A stretch of 64,000 nucleotides of DNA from Mammaliicoccus sciuri (GCF_025561425.1 NZ_CP094824.1:2542001-2606000); one strand, 5' to 3'; shown: positions 14,502 through 23,279, counted from the stretch's first letter. Notes: generated by a model from the letters alone, not told the origin. A program made the numbers and translations.

Positions 14502-15542
14502 ATGAAAGCGAAAAGAAAGGACAAAATGTTATTTCAAGAAAAGTTTCCAAATTCTGATATCTTACTGGAAACAGATGCATCAACAGATGTTGAAAATGTA
14601 TATTCAACAGGATCAATTTTTGTAACGATTAATGAATTTATATTTATTTACTCTAAAAAGAATTTTATTTATAAAATCCCTTGGAAAGATGTACTATCTT
14701 TAGATAAAAAAATTGGCTTCATATCTAATAAATGCATTTTAATGTATGAAAAAGATAAAAAAATAACTCTATCTTTTACATCAAGTGATGCTGTATACTC
14801 AATCGATATTTTATATAAATCAATATGTTTAAATGTCCAGAACAAAAAAGAATTGATTGAAAATATAATAAGTTTGAGGGAAGAAAATGAGAAGTTGCTA
14901 CGTGAAAATACAGAATTAAGAAAAATTAATAACAAGTACAAATCGTTATATAAGACGCCTTTAAAAGAATTATACGAATCTTCAAAAGATGAAAAACATA
15001 CTTTAGATTTAACATATACAAAAGCAAGAAAACTAACTGATACATTTGTCGTTATTGATTTTGAAACTACAGGCTTAAAATACAACGAACATGAAATTAT
15101 ACAATACGGGATTATTGAATACAAAAACGGTAAAATTATCAATGAATATAGTGAATACTTCAAACCCAATAAACAAGTTAGTAAAAGAATTGAACAAAAA
15201 ACTGGAATTACTAATGAATTTCTCCAAGATAAGCCTGCATTAGGTAAACGACACTTAGAAGAATTACATAGTCTAATAAAAGGAAAAACTTTAGTTGCAC
15301 ATAATGCGCCTTTTGATATGAAATTTTTACTAAACCAATTTTACTTACATGATATACAACATGAGAAGTTTAGAGTTATTGATACCCTTACTTATTCACG
15401 AAGGTTAATTAAAGAAACTCCAAACCATAAATTACAAACTTTAAAAGAATATTTCAATTTAGATGATGGTTCTTCTCATAATGCAATCAATGATTGTAGA
15501 GCAACTGGAAATTTACTTTTACTTTTATTAACTAGAGAATAA
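14502..15542 (+). CDS. DEDDh 3'-5' exonuclease with N-terminal PH-like domain; candidate lysogenic cargo
   Basis: 346 residues from the ATG at 14502 (AAGGTGAT seven bases before it). Residues 36-108 alternate strands like a bacterial PH/GRAM-type domain, residues 115-145 are coiled coil, and residues 182-340 are a DnaQ-like exonuclease: DFETT (D186, E188), HNAPFD (D272) and HNAINDC (H326, D331). All DEDDh residues are present, so it is probably active on single-stranded nucleic acid ends. It follows the repressor by 12 bases and is likely expressed in the lysogen, in the slot where temperate phages carry exclusion or defence genes. That role is inference. Confidence 0.8.
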   Translation: MKAKRKDKMLFQEKFPNSDILLETDASTDVENVYSTGSIFVTINEFIFIYSKKNFIYKIPWKDVLSLDKKIGFISNKCILMYEKDKKITLSFTSSDAVYSIDILYKSICLNVQNKKELIENIISLREENEKLLRENTELRKINNKYKSLYKTPLKELYESSKDEKHTLDLTYTKARKLTDTFVVIDFETTGLKYNEHEIIQYGIIEYKNGKIINEYSEYFKPNKQVSKRIEQKTGITNEFLQDKPALGKRHLEELHSLIKGKTLVAHNAPFDMKFLLNQFYLHDIQHEKFRVIDTLTYSRRLIKETPNHKLQTLKEYFNLDDGSSHNAINDCRATGNLLLLLLTRE

Positions 15543-15594
15543 CCAAAACACCCTTATGAAGTTTCTATTTAAAACATTTTAAGGAGGAAATAAG

Positions 15595-15816
15595 ATGGAT
15601 TACAAAACATTTAAAGAACACATGGATGATAACCTCGAATCCCTTGACTCTTTTTATAATAAAGTTACAGAATTCCAATTAGATAAGAATAAAAGCCGTG
15701 CTAAAAAATCAAGATGGAATGATGCTAAAGTACAGCGTGCTATAGATAATCAGTTTCCCATTCCAATCCAGGAGAGGTTTCGAAGGCAGATTGTCAAATT
15801 ATATTATCCTGTATAA
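15595..15816 (+). CDS. Small phage protein between exonuclease and integrase genes
   Basis: 73 residues, helical and charged, with AAGGAGG 7 bases before the ATG. The C-terminal half is basic (KNKSRAKKSRWNDAKVQRAI). It is probably co-transcribed with the exonuclease gene. Function unknown. Confidence 0.55.
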   Translation: MDYKTFKEHMDDNLESLDSFYNKVTEFQLDKNKSRAKKSRWNDAKVQRAIDNQFPIPIQERFRRQIVKLYYPV

Positions 15817-15835
15817 AAGTTCTAATAGACGAACA

Positions 15836-16027
15836 CTACTCAAAATAAAGTATACCTTTTCTTTCTTTTACAGAAGATTCATTTACCTTATCGAATGCGC
15901 TTATAAACGCATTAGTGTACTTCTCTTTAGACAAATCATTATAAGGATTAGAGTATACATCTGTTGTACATTCCAAATGGTAAAGCGCGTCGTATATAAT
16001 TGCTATTTCATCTTGTGAAAAATTCAC
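15836..16027 (-). CDS. Small leftward phage protein in the lysogeny region
   Basis: 63 residues from a GTG at 16027, chosen over another GTG at 16036 because TAGGTGATTATA gives proper spacing. Acidic, starting MNFSQDEIAIIYDALYHLE. It is transcribed against the repressor-integrase direction and meets the gene at 15595-15816 tail to tail. No family recognised. Confidence 0.5.
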   Translation of the reverse strand: MNFSQDEIAIIYDALYHLECTTDVYSNPYNDLSKEKYTNAFISAFDKVNESSVKERKGILYFE

Positions 16028-16099
16028 TATAATCACCTACTTTCTATAATTATAACATATGTTATATAGTTATTGTTTGATTAATTTTCAATAAATAAA

Positions 16100-16131
16100 C
16101 CCTATAGTTCTAGGGTACCTCCCACGTACCC
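16100..16131 (+). terminator. Terminator with an overlapping alternative hairpin before int
   Basis: GGGTAC (16113-16118) and GTACCC (16126-16131) form a stem followed by TTATTATTTTTT. An upstream stem CCCTA/TAGGG (16100-16104 with 16111-16115) uses the same GGG, so the two are mutually exclusive. It lies 35 bases before the integrase start. Confidence 0.55.
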
Positions 16132-16166
16132 TTATTATTTTTTACTTTTTTTAAGGAGGAATACGC

Positions 16167-17216
16167 ATGGCATCATTTACAGTTACGAAACGAAAGAATA
16201 AAACATCAGTTTCTTGGCAATATGATGTGAAAGACAAATCTTTTAAATCGGGTAAAAAGCGCAAATCTGGTTTTAAAACTAAAGCAGAGGCGACATACGC
16301 AGCTCAACAATTAATTAGAGACTTAGAAGACGGCAATAAGATTGAAGATAATAAAACATTTGAAAATTATTATACTGACTGGCTTGTGATTAAAAATAAA
16401 AAGAAAGTTGCCCCAAAACAGTATTATTGGTATGAGCGATCAATTGAATTGTTCATTGAGTATTTTGGAAAGCATATGCTAATTAAAAATGTCACACGTT
16501 CAGAATATCAGAAGTTCTTGAATGAATATGGTGACGGTCGGACATCGGAAACAGTTAGAAAAGTGAATGGCTGTCTTGCCCCCTGTTTTAGAGATGCCAT
16601 ATATGATGGATATTTAAAAAAGGACCCTACCTATAAGGTTGTTATTAAAGGGACCAAGAAAGCCAAAAGTGAAGAAACAAAGTTTATGACTATAAGTGAA
16701 TACGAATCAATGTTGAAGTACTTTAAAACACAAGATGAGCAAATCTATATATTTTTATATCTCCTTGCTATAACTGGTGCTAGGTATAGTGATGTCATTA
16801 ATATGACTTACGATGACCTAAATAAAGAACCAGGCATAATACATCTACCAGGCACTAAGACATCTAACTCGAAGCGTGATGTAGAAGTTAATCAAAAAGA
16901 TGTGATACTTATCAATAGTAAATTATCTAACCTGCCAAGACGAATTGACGGTAAAATATTTAAATTATCACATGCAGCTGTTAGAAAAGCGTTTGACCAT
17001 ACTAAAAAAGAATTAGGTATCAAAGATGTTAAAATAACGCCTTACGCTTTACGTCATACACACACATCATATTTATTAAGTAAAGGTATCCCAGTTGAAT
17101 ATATAAGCAAACGTTTAGGACATTCCAACATATCTATTACATTAGATATTTATTCACACCTTTTAGATGAACATAAAAAAGAGCAAGGTCAGAAAGTGAG
17201 AGAATTATTCTCTTGA
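16167..17216 (+). CDS. int: Tyrosine recombinase, prophage integrase
   Basis: 349 residues with an N-terminal arm-binding domain (1-60), a SAM-like core-binding domain (65-165) and a catalytic domain (175-345). Catalytic residues: R206 (TGARYSD), K231, R296 in ALRHTHTS, H319 in LGHSN and the nucleophile Y329. The usual first His of the HxxR box is Tyr, a variant seen in related phage integrases. AAGGAGG precedes the ATG. It integrates and excises the prophage at the adjacent attachment site. Confidence 0.95.
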   Translation: MASFTVTKRKNKTSVSWQYDVKDKSFKSGKKRKSGFKTKAEATYAAQQLIRDLEDGNKIEDNKTFENYYTDWLVIKNKKKVAPKQYYWYERSIELFIEYFGKHMLIKNVTRSEYQKFLNEYGDGRTSETVRKVNGCLAPCFRDAIYDGYLKKDPTYKVVIKGTKKAKSEETKFMTISEYESMLKYFKTQDEQIYIFLYLLAITGARYSDVINMTYDDLNKEPGIIHLPGTKTSNSKRDVEVNQKDVILINSKLSNLPRRIDGKIFKLSHAAVRKAFDHTKKELGIKDVKITPYALRHTHTSYLLSKGIPVEYISKRLGHSNISITLDIYSHLLDEHKKEQGQKVRELFS

Positions 17217-17299
17217 CACTTTTTTGACACTTTCTCACCTAAATTAACTCACCAATTCCAATGAAATCCCTTTATATCAATACTTAGAATAATTGGTCA

Positions 17300-17330
17300 T
17301 TAAGGTTAAAATGGACAGGGATTCCATTTA
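17300..17330. other. Probable prophage attachment site (attR side)
   Basis: The downstream membrane protein frame is open back to about 17310 and then meets stops at 17307 and 17301, with no ribosome binding site before its first ATG. The phage-host junction should therefore lie near AATGGACAGGGATTCC. The core cannot be defined without the other end. Confidence 0.45.
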
Positions 17331-18230
17331 AAAACTATTCTATTTTCTATTTTAACATCAATCGTTATGGTTCTCATAATGTTAATACCGGGTGTATTAT
17401 TCTTAATCGGTGGTATCTCACTCGCTTCATCACAAGACTTTTCAGGTGAACCTTCTGGCGGAGGACTAGCGATATTCTTTGTCACTATGGTACTCGGCTT
17501 TTTATTAACACTTGGTTTATATATCTTTGTTTTAATTCCTTTAGCTTATGGCATGATTAAATACTATAAAGATACAGACTTAGGTATTGGGCCAAACTTT
17601 AGTGATTTATTTATGTTCTTACGAAAAGGAAACTACGTTAAAACATTAAAACTTACAGTTATTATAGGTGTGATCAGTGTTGCAATGTATATAGCAATTT
17701 ATATTGTCGTATTAGTTGTTGAACTAATCTTCTTTGCAATATTTGGAACATCTATGGCTATTATGCAACCAAGCGGTTCAAGTGAAGCTTTCGGCGCAAT
17801 GTCTATATCATTTGTAATTATCATGTTATTTATGATATTAGTTCTATTCGCAGTGTTTATTCCATTATATTATGTAGTGATATTTATTATGAACACAGTA
17901 CTTGTTCATATTGATCAAAGATCGTTACCAACTTTCACTAAATTCTCAATTGGTTGGAATATTACAAGTAAAGGTCCTAATAATGCTTGGAAATTATTAT
18001 TCAGCAACTTACTTTATGTTGTTGTTGCATATATTGTTTTAGCTATTATTGGTATCGTAATTGCAGTTGTTGTTTCATTTATGCCAGCAGTATTACAAGT
18101 TATATTCGCGGTAATTGGATATATTGTGTACTTTATCTTTATGTTTATTGTTTCATACTTCATTTACGGAAGTGTAATGAACTTCTATCATAAAAATAAA
18201 AATGCACTTTACCCTCCAAATAACCAGTAA
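17310..18230 (+). pseudogene. DUF975-like multi-span membrane protein, 5' end removed by prophage
   Basis: The frame encodes a glycine/isoleucine-rich membrane protein with about six hydrophobic segments and YGMIKYYKDTDLGIGPNFSD, typical of DUF975 proteins. The first ATG (17367) lacks a ribosome binding site and sits inside the first membrane span; the open frame begins around 17310 without a start. The missing N-terminal end is probably at the other prophage junction. Excision could restore the gene. If the ATG at 17367 is used, a 287-residue shortened protein would result. Confidence 0.6.
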
Positions 18231-18248
18231 TCCTATTTGATAACATAT

Positions 18249-18285
18249 AAAGCGCTCAATCTAGATTCAATAGATTGAGCGCTTT
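18249..18285. terminator. Strong bidirectional terminator
   Basis: A 14-bp perfect stem (AAAGCGCTCAATCT with its complement) and a 9-base loop lie between convergent genes, with T-rich sequence on both sides. Confidence 0.85.
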
Positions 18286-18289
18286 ATTT

Positions 18290-18946
18290 TTATAATAAAT
18301 CTTTAATACTATATAAGGATTGTAATTCAAAGTCGGGTTTAACCTCTATATATTCAAAATCACTAAAGTTACGATTAACCCATGCCGTTTGAAATCCAAA
18401 CTTTTGTGCACCAACAATATCCCATTTGTTTGACGATACAAATAGTACTTCATCTTTATTATATGGAATATTTTCTTCTAGCAAAGCATATCCATTAGAA
18501 TCTGGTTTATACACCCCAAACTCTTCAAGAGACAAGATAAACTTAAAGTAACTCTTGATATTTGAATAATCTAATACTCGTTCTATCATGTCTTTATTAC
18601 CATTACTAAATATGATTTGGCCAACTTCTGATAATTCTTTTAATGTGTGTGTGACTTCTGGAAATGGTGTTAATTGATTATATGCTGCCAGACATTCGTT
18701 AATTTCTTTCAATGAATAATCAAAATCATTTCTGCTGAGTATGTACTCTAGTGAATCACGAATCACTTTACTAAATGGTTTATATTCATCCACTAATTGT
18801 CTCACATGTGTATACTCAATTAGTTTATATCGCCATGCTTTAGCAATTCTATCCCCATTTCCCGGGAATAACTTTTCACATTTTTCTCTCACACTATCTA
18901 TATCAAAAAGCGTGCCATATAAGTCATATACTACTGTTTTAATCAT
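18290..18946 (-). CDS. HAD-superfamily hydrolase, haloacid dehalogenase type II-like
   Basis: 218 residues from the ATG at 18946, preceded by GGGGTGATG; the open frame extends upstream without another site. The nucleophile motif is DLYGTLFD, with FSNGN (motif II), a lysine in VYKPD, and VSSNKWDIVGA near the end. These match L-2-haloacid dehalogenase-like enzymes, although many act as phosphatases. Substrate unknown. Confidence 0.8.
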   Translation of the reverse strand: MIKTVVYDLYGTLFDIDSVREKCEKLFPGNGDRIAKAWRYKLIEYTHVRQLVDEYKPFSKVIRDSLEYILSRNDFDYSLKEINECLAAYNQLTPFPEVTHTLKELSEVGQIIFSNGNKDMIERVLDYSNIKSYFKFILSLEEFGVYKPDSNGYALLEENIPYNKDEVLFVSSNKWDIVGAQKFGFQTAWVNRNFSDFEYIEVKPDFELQSLYSIKDLL

Positions 18947-19045
18947 TTCATCACCCCTAAAAACATCATTCATTATATTATATCCAAATGTATATAAACC
19001 AATCGCACAAAATATATTGCTAACAACCTTATTGTTCATAAAATA

Positions 19046-19076
19046 AAACCATGTCACCGTATATCGGACATGGTTT
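19046..19076 (-). terminator. Terminator of the Cof-type hydrolase gene
   Basis: A 10-bp stem, AAACCATGTC with GACATGGTTT, is followed on the minus strand by TTATTTTAT. Confidence 0.7.
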
Positions 19077-19087
19077 CATATATTGAT

Positions 19088-19942
19088 TTAATTAATTAAA
19101 AACTTTTGGCTTAAAAAGTCAGCGACACCATTTTCTACATTTGTACGTCTCGTAACTTCACTACCTAACGCTTTAATATGATCGGGTGCATTTTTCATAA
19201 CAATTGGATTGTCTACAATTTCGAGCATTTGTCTATCGTTATCACTATCACCAATCGCAAATGTTTCAGTATCATCCGCAATTCCTAAATAGTCTAAAGT
19301 CGCTTGAATAGCTGTTGCTTTGTTAACACCTGTTGGCATTGTTTCTAAATTACACGCTGTTGAATGAGAGATTGAAATATCTAATTCTTCTTTCATAGGT
19401 ACGATAAGTTCTTCCCATTTTTTAATTTCTGACTCGTATTTTTTGAAGAAATAAAATTTAGAATAAGCATCTTCAGGTATTTCATCAACCCAATTGATTT
19501 TTTCACTTAAAGCTTCTTGTCGAGATTTCCATTCGTTACGTTCTACATCTCCCAATTCATCTGATTGGATTTCAGAAAGTAATAACGTTTTATCACGTTT
19601 TAATGCGATACGATTTTTATAATATGGAAATAACTCGTAATAAATTTGATGTTGTTCTGCTAAATCTACAAGTTTACGCACTGTTTCCATAGGCAGTTGG
19701 TGTTTAAATATTTCTTCTCCATTAATATATCCTACTGCACCATTTGAAGATAAAATACCATCAACTTGAAAATTCTCAGGTACTAAATATGGAATTTCAT
19801 CATATGCTCTTCCTGTCGCAATAAATACTTTAATGCCTTTTTGTCTAACTTCTTGTATAACATCATTTGTATGATTCGTTACTCTGTTGTCTTCATTTAA
19901 AATTGTCCCGTCCATATCTAAAAAAACTGCTTGAGTCGTCAT
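19088..19942 (-). CDS. Cof-type HAD sugar/nucleotide phosphatase
   Basis: 284 residues. DMDGTILNED carries the catalytic aspartates, FIATGRAYDE is motif II, and GDSDNDRQM is the metal-binding motif IV. A C2-type cap lies between residues 85 and 200. This is the YidA/Cof family of phosphatases, often acting on sugar phosphates or flavin precursors. The true substrate cannot be told from sequence. Confidence 0.85.
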   Translation of the reverse strand: MTTQAVFLDMDGTILNEDNRVTNHTNDVIQEVRQKGIKVFIATGRAYDEIPYLVPENFQVDGILSSNGAVGYINGEEIFKHQLPMETVRKLVDLAEQHQIYYELFPYYKNRIALKRDKTLLLSEIQSDELGDVERNEWKSRQEALSEKINWVDEIPEDAYSKFYFFKKYESEIKKWEELIVPMKEELDISISHSTACNLETMPTGVNKATAIQATLDYLGIADDTETFAIGDSDNDRQMLEIVDNPIVMKNAPDHIKALGSEVTRRTNVENGVADFLSQKFLIN

Positions 19943-20018
19943 GTTGAATCCTCCATATCATTTATCAATATCTATTATTTCATGCTCACAACATAAAGGC
20001 AATTTTTTAAAATGCATA

Positions 20019-20798
20019 TTACTTTTTAGATAAAATTGGTCTATTATTTTTAAATGTAACATCCACATCAATTCCAAATAATTTACTCATATTATCACTG
20101 TTTAATAGCGAATGAATATCACCTGATTGGAATACTTCTCCATTTTTCAATAAAAGTATGTTTTTAAAGATTGGTAAGACTTCTTCTAAATGATGTGTCA
20201 CATAAATAATCGTTGGTCCTTCACTATCTTGACCGATATACTCAATTCTTTCTAACAGATCTTCTCGCGCTACAAAGTCTAATCCATTAGTTGGTTCATC
20301 AAGAATAAGCAACCTCGGTTCTGACATTAACGCTCTACCTATCAATACGCGCGTTTGTTCTCCTTGAGATAGTGTTTCAAATCTTCTATTTATATAATGT
20401 GTAATACCTAGCGTTTCACAAATATGTTTCGCTTTTTCTTTAATTTCTTCAGTAGGTTCTTCATAAACACCAATTGACGCATAAGCACCACTAATAACAG
20501 TTGTATAGGCATTGTCCTGTTGTCTCATTTTCTTAAATAAAGATGATGAAACATAACCAATTTGCCTTCTAATAGCATCAGCAGAATAACCTGGTCTTCC
20601 TTGTTTCATGTCTAGTATTTCAAATTCACCAGATGATGGAGCTGTATATGCGTTAATAATATCAAGAATGGTAGATTTACCAGCACCATTTAATCCATAC
20701 AAGACCCAATGTTCCCCATCTACTATTTCCCAAGAAATATCTTTTAATATGTATTTGCCCTCTCTAATCCAATTAATATGTTTCAAATCAAGAAGCAT
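20019..20798 (-). CDS. ABC transporter ATP-binding protein, stand-alone
   Basis: 259 residues from the ATG at 20798 (AAAGGGGATG upstream). Walker A is GLNGAGKST, the signature is LSQGEQTR, Walker B is LLILDEP, and the switch histidine is in YVTHH. It resembles YlmA/ModF-type single ATPases. No membrane subunit gene adjoins, so partner and substrate are unknown. Confidence 0.85.
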   Translation of the reverse strand: MLLDLKHINWIREGKYILKDISWEIVDGEHWVLYGLNGAGKSTILDIINAYTAPSSGEFEILDMKQGRPGYSADAIRRQIGYVSSSLFKKMRQQDNAYTTVISGAYASIGVYEEPTEEIKEKAKHICETLGITHYINRRFETLSQGEQTRVLIGRALMSEPRLLILDEPTNGLDFVAREDLLERIEYIGQDSEGPTIIYVTHHLEEVLPIFKNILLLKNGEVFQSGDIHSLLNSDNMSKLFGIDVDVTFKNNRPILSKK

Positions 20799-20902
20799 AG
20801 TTACATCCCCTTTAATATAAGAATTTAGAATATTCACTTATTGTACATGAAACAACTTTTATATTAAAGATGATAGGATAGGAAGGCTTAATTTTATGAT
20901 GA

Positions 20903-21688
20903 TTATTCTGGATTAATATCGAATCTTAATCCATCTGGTGAAATCAATACTTCAGATGCTCTGTTCGGTATTTGCATATCGATATTAGCAAGTCCGTAAC
21001 TATGATCTAAATCTTCACGTTTTTTATTAGATTGCCAAGTATTAATCGCAATATGATGATGATAATCTTTCGTTGACATGAATAATGCATTAGGGAAATT
21101 ACCTACAACAATTTTTAATCCTAATGTATCAATATAAAAATCTTTGCTTTCATTGATGTTGCTTGTTTTTAAATGTAAATGACCAATCTTAGCACCTTCA
21201 GGCATACCGTTCCAACCTTCAGTTGATGCATGTTGGACTAAAGCTTCTGCGTCTACTTCAAGCGTATCCATATTGACATTGCCATCATTCCATACCCAAG
21301 TTTCTGGATCTCTATCTCTATAAATTTCTAGACCATTTCCTTCTGGATCATTTAAATACAATGCTTCTGACACGATATGATCCCCAGCACCTAATCTTAC
21401 ATTTAATCTTGAAGCATGTATTAAAAAGTCAGCTAAATCAGCAGTAGTTGGTAATAATATCGCTAGATGGAATAATCCAGCTTCTCTCATACTTGGTTCT
21501 CTACCATCTACTAATAAATTTAATGTAATAGTATGACCTGAGTTACCAATCTCAAATACTGTTTGTTTGTCATCTTTACTTTTTATATTTAATCCTAGAA
21601 TACTATCATAAAATACTGTCATTTTTTCTAAATCTTTAACATTTAATGTAATGCCTTTAACTAAATTTGCATCTTTACCATGAAACAT
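20903..21688 (-). CDS. Two-domain VOC dioxygenase, catechol 2,3-dioxygenase/MhqO-like
   Basis: 261 residues from the ATG at 21688 (GAGGTGC before it). Two glyoxalase/VOC domains (about 5-125 and 160-258) carry metal ligands in HLAIL, GLEIY and HLHL contexts. Such enzymes (CatE, MhqO) open aromatic rings of quinone adducts in Firmicutes. The promoter contains a QsrR/YodB-like operator, which supports a role in quinone or electrophile defence. The exact substrate is unknown. Confidence 0.8.
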   Translation of the reverse strand: MFHGKDANLVKGITLNVKDLEKMTVFYDSILGLNIKSKDDKQTVFEIGNSGHTITLNLLVDGREPSMREAGLFHLAILLPTTADLADFLIHASRLNVRLGAGDHIVSEALYLNDPEGNGLEIYRDRDPETWVWNDGNVNMDTLEVDAEALVQHASTEGWNGMPEGAKIGHLHLKTSNINESKDFYIDTLGLKIVVGNFPNALFMSTKDYHHHIAINTWQSNKKREDLDHSYGLANIDMQIPNRASEVLISPDGLRFDINPE

Positions 21689-21723
21689 AACTTGCACCTC
21701 TTCTTATTTATTAATTAACTATA

Positions 21724-21765
21724 GTATACTTTACATACTATAAAAAGTATACTACCTTGTTTCAA
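21724..21765 (-). promoter_or_regulatory. Promoter with QsrR/YodB-like operator for the VOC dioxygenase
   Basis: TTGAAA (21760-21765) and TATAGT (21737-21742) are 17 bases apart. The segment GTATACTTTACATAC at 21724-21738 differs by one base from the QsrR consensus GTATA-N5-TATAC and overlaps the -10 and start, as expected for repression. Confidence 0.6.
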
Positions 21766-21777
21766 AAAGTAAAAAAA

Positions 21778-21813
21778 CCTATACGATACAATTTAAAATT
21801 GAATCCGTATAGG
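21778..21813 (-). terminator. Terminator of the GNAT gene
   Basis: CCTATACG and CGTATAGG pair with an inner AT-rich stem; on the minus strand TTTTTTTACT follows. Confidence 0.8.
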
Positions 21814-21821
21814 CCATTTTA

Positions 21822-22271
21822 TTACAATTCCATCTCTAATCTCACCATATCTTTGCATTGTATACCATTCTCAAAGATAGGTTCTTCGTAATACTTTACA
21901 AAATAATCAATATCTATTGATTTCATTCTAAATCCAGCTTGTTGATAAAGTTTCAATTGCCCAATACCTGAGTTACCTGTTCCTACAGTTATTGTATGAC
22001 AATGTAATTTTCTCGCTTCATTAATCATATGGTCAATCAATAATTTCCCTATACCTAGATTTTGAAATTGCGGATCAACCGCTAAATTAACTAGCTCATA
22101 TGTATTGGGTCTCGTTAATAACCCAACTGCAATTCCGATATCTTGATGATCTTGTTGATAAACATATACTTGACCTCTAGAAGCATAATCACTAACTGCA
22201 TGTTGATTGTCATCTACTAAAGCTAATAATTCAAAGTGTCTATCATTTAACTGCTCACATAAAGTTATCAT
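21822..22271 (-). CDS. GNAT-family N-acetyltransferase
   Basis: 149 residues from the ATG at 22271 (GAAGGTGATAC upstream). The acetyl-CoA site is NLGIGKLLIDHMINEA, with the family strands VNLAVDPQF before it and TVGTGNSGIGQLKLY after it. Substrate unknown. It follows the DedA gene by 22 bases and is probably co-transcribed. Confidence 0.8.
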   Translation of the reverse strand: MITLCEQLNDRHFELLALVDDNQHAVSDYASRGQVYVYQQDHQDIGIAVGLLTRPNTYELVNLAVDPQFQNLGIGKLLIDHMINEARKLHCHTITVGTGNSGIGQLKLYQQAGFRMKSIDIDYFVKYYEEPIFENGIQCKDMVRLEMEL

Positions 22272-22293
22272 TGTATCACCTTCATTGTTTAAG

Positions 22294-22902
22294 TTATGAA
22301 ACTTTCTTCTTCCTAATAAACCAAATGACAAATACAATTATACCAATTGCAATAACTGCGTACATAAAGTGAGAATAAACATCCATATAATTGACGATTT
22401 GATGCCAATTATCTCCTACTTTAGCACCTACCAGTACTAATACTAAATTCCATATCAATGTACCGATTGTCGTTAACACTAAAAATAACCATTGATTCAT
22501 ACCGCTCATACCGGCTGGAACGGATATTAAACTTCGAATAAGTGGAATAAATCTACAGAAGAATACCGTCCATGGTCCATATTTATCGAACCAAGCATCC
22601 GCTTTTCTTACATCTTCTTTCGTTAACCTAAGATATTTACCCCATTTCTCGATAATTCTTTCGATTCTTTCAACATTTAGAATACGACCAATCCAATATA
22701 ATATGACAGCACCACCTACAGAACCTATTGTAGATGCAGCGACTACACCTAAGACTGTTAGATCTGACTTCGTTGTCATGAAACCTCCAAATGTTAAGAT
22801 AACCTCTGATGGTATGGGTGGGAAAACATTTTCCAATAATATCAATAAGGCAATACCAAAGTAGCCAAATTGTTCCATTACACTTGTAATCCAACTCTCC
22901 AT
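22294..22902 (-). CDS. DedA-family membrane protein
   Basis: 202 residues from the ATG at 22902 (AAAGGAG 8 bases before). It shows the DedA pattern: PPIPSEVILTFGG near the start, then GRFIPLIRSLIS-like FCRFIPLIRSLISVPAGMS in the middle, and four to five membrane spans. DedA proteins contribute to membrane lipid (undecaprenyl or phospholipid) translocation and membrane potential. The exact lipid handled here is not known. Confidence 0.85.
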   Translation of the reverse strand: MESWITSVMEQFGYFGIALLILLENVFPPIPSEVILTFGGFMTTKSDLTVLGVVAASTIGSVGGAVILYWIGRILNVERIERIIEKWGKYLRLTKEDVRKADAWFDKYGPWTVFFCRFIPLIRSLISVPAGMSGMNQWLFLVLTTIGTLIWNLVLVLVGAKVGDNWHQIVNYMDVYSHFMYAVIAIGIIVFVIWFIRKKKVS

Positions 22903-23108
22903 TAATTTACTCCTTTTAGTTGATATCTTTCTCATTTTATTGATTTGTAAATGTAAACTTCTAATAATAAATAAAACATAATGATGAAACTCAATTATAT
23001 AATATATATCGCTGTATAAGTGTAAGACTTAAGTATGAACATGACAATTTTTATTTATATGAATTGTCATTACTTTTTATTTTACAATAAAATGATTCAT
23101 AAAAAAAT

Positions 23109-23265
23109 CAGGCTGGGACATAAAGTAATGTCTCAGCCTGTTTTAGTATATTGGCAGTAGATGACTGAATTGAAATGCGCTTGTAGCAAGCTTTTTTCAA
23201 CTCTAGTCATCCTTGCCGGGGCGGGACTACGAAATCTTTTTATACAAATTAGATTTCTGTCCCGC
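23109..23265. repeat. Structured intergenic element with terminator and nested hairpins
   Basis: This fills most of a 370-base gene-free stretch (22903-23279). CAGGCTGGGACA/TGTCTCAGCCTG (23109-23140) is a bidirectional terminator. Then GATGACT/AGTCATC encloses a GCTTG/CAAGC hairpin, followed by GCGGGAC..GTCCCGC (23221-23265) with an inner GAAATC/GATTTC stem. The last part resembles the GGGAC-AACGAAAT / ATTTCTGTCCC repeats found between many staphylococcal genes. It follows copA, whose transcript it probably ends. Confidence 0.6.
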
Positions 23266-23279
23266 TCCCAATGAAGTAT

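Larger units (their letters stand above)
1..17310. mobile_element. Prophage, integrase-proximal part (lysogeny and early regions)
   Basis: The stretch carries a recognisable temperate siphovirus order: integrase, S24 repressor and divergent Cro-type gene, antirepressor, a tightly packed leftward early operon with recombination and replication genes, dUTPase, a RinA-like activator, an HNH gene and the start of the small terminase. Gene density is high, with many overlapping stop/start codons and very small genes. The integrase marks the right boundary, and host sequence resumes near 17310 inside a membrane protein gene lacking its 5' end. Packaging, structural and lysis genes would lie left of position 1. 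The exact boundary is inferred. Confidence 0.9.

Noticed and set aside
14669-15169. 166-codon leftward frame inside the exonuclease gene
   Set aside because: It is the antisense shadow of the gene with the full DEDDh motif and has no ribosome binding site.
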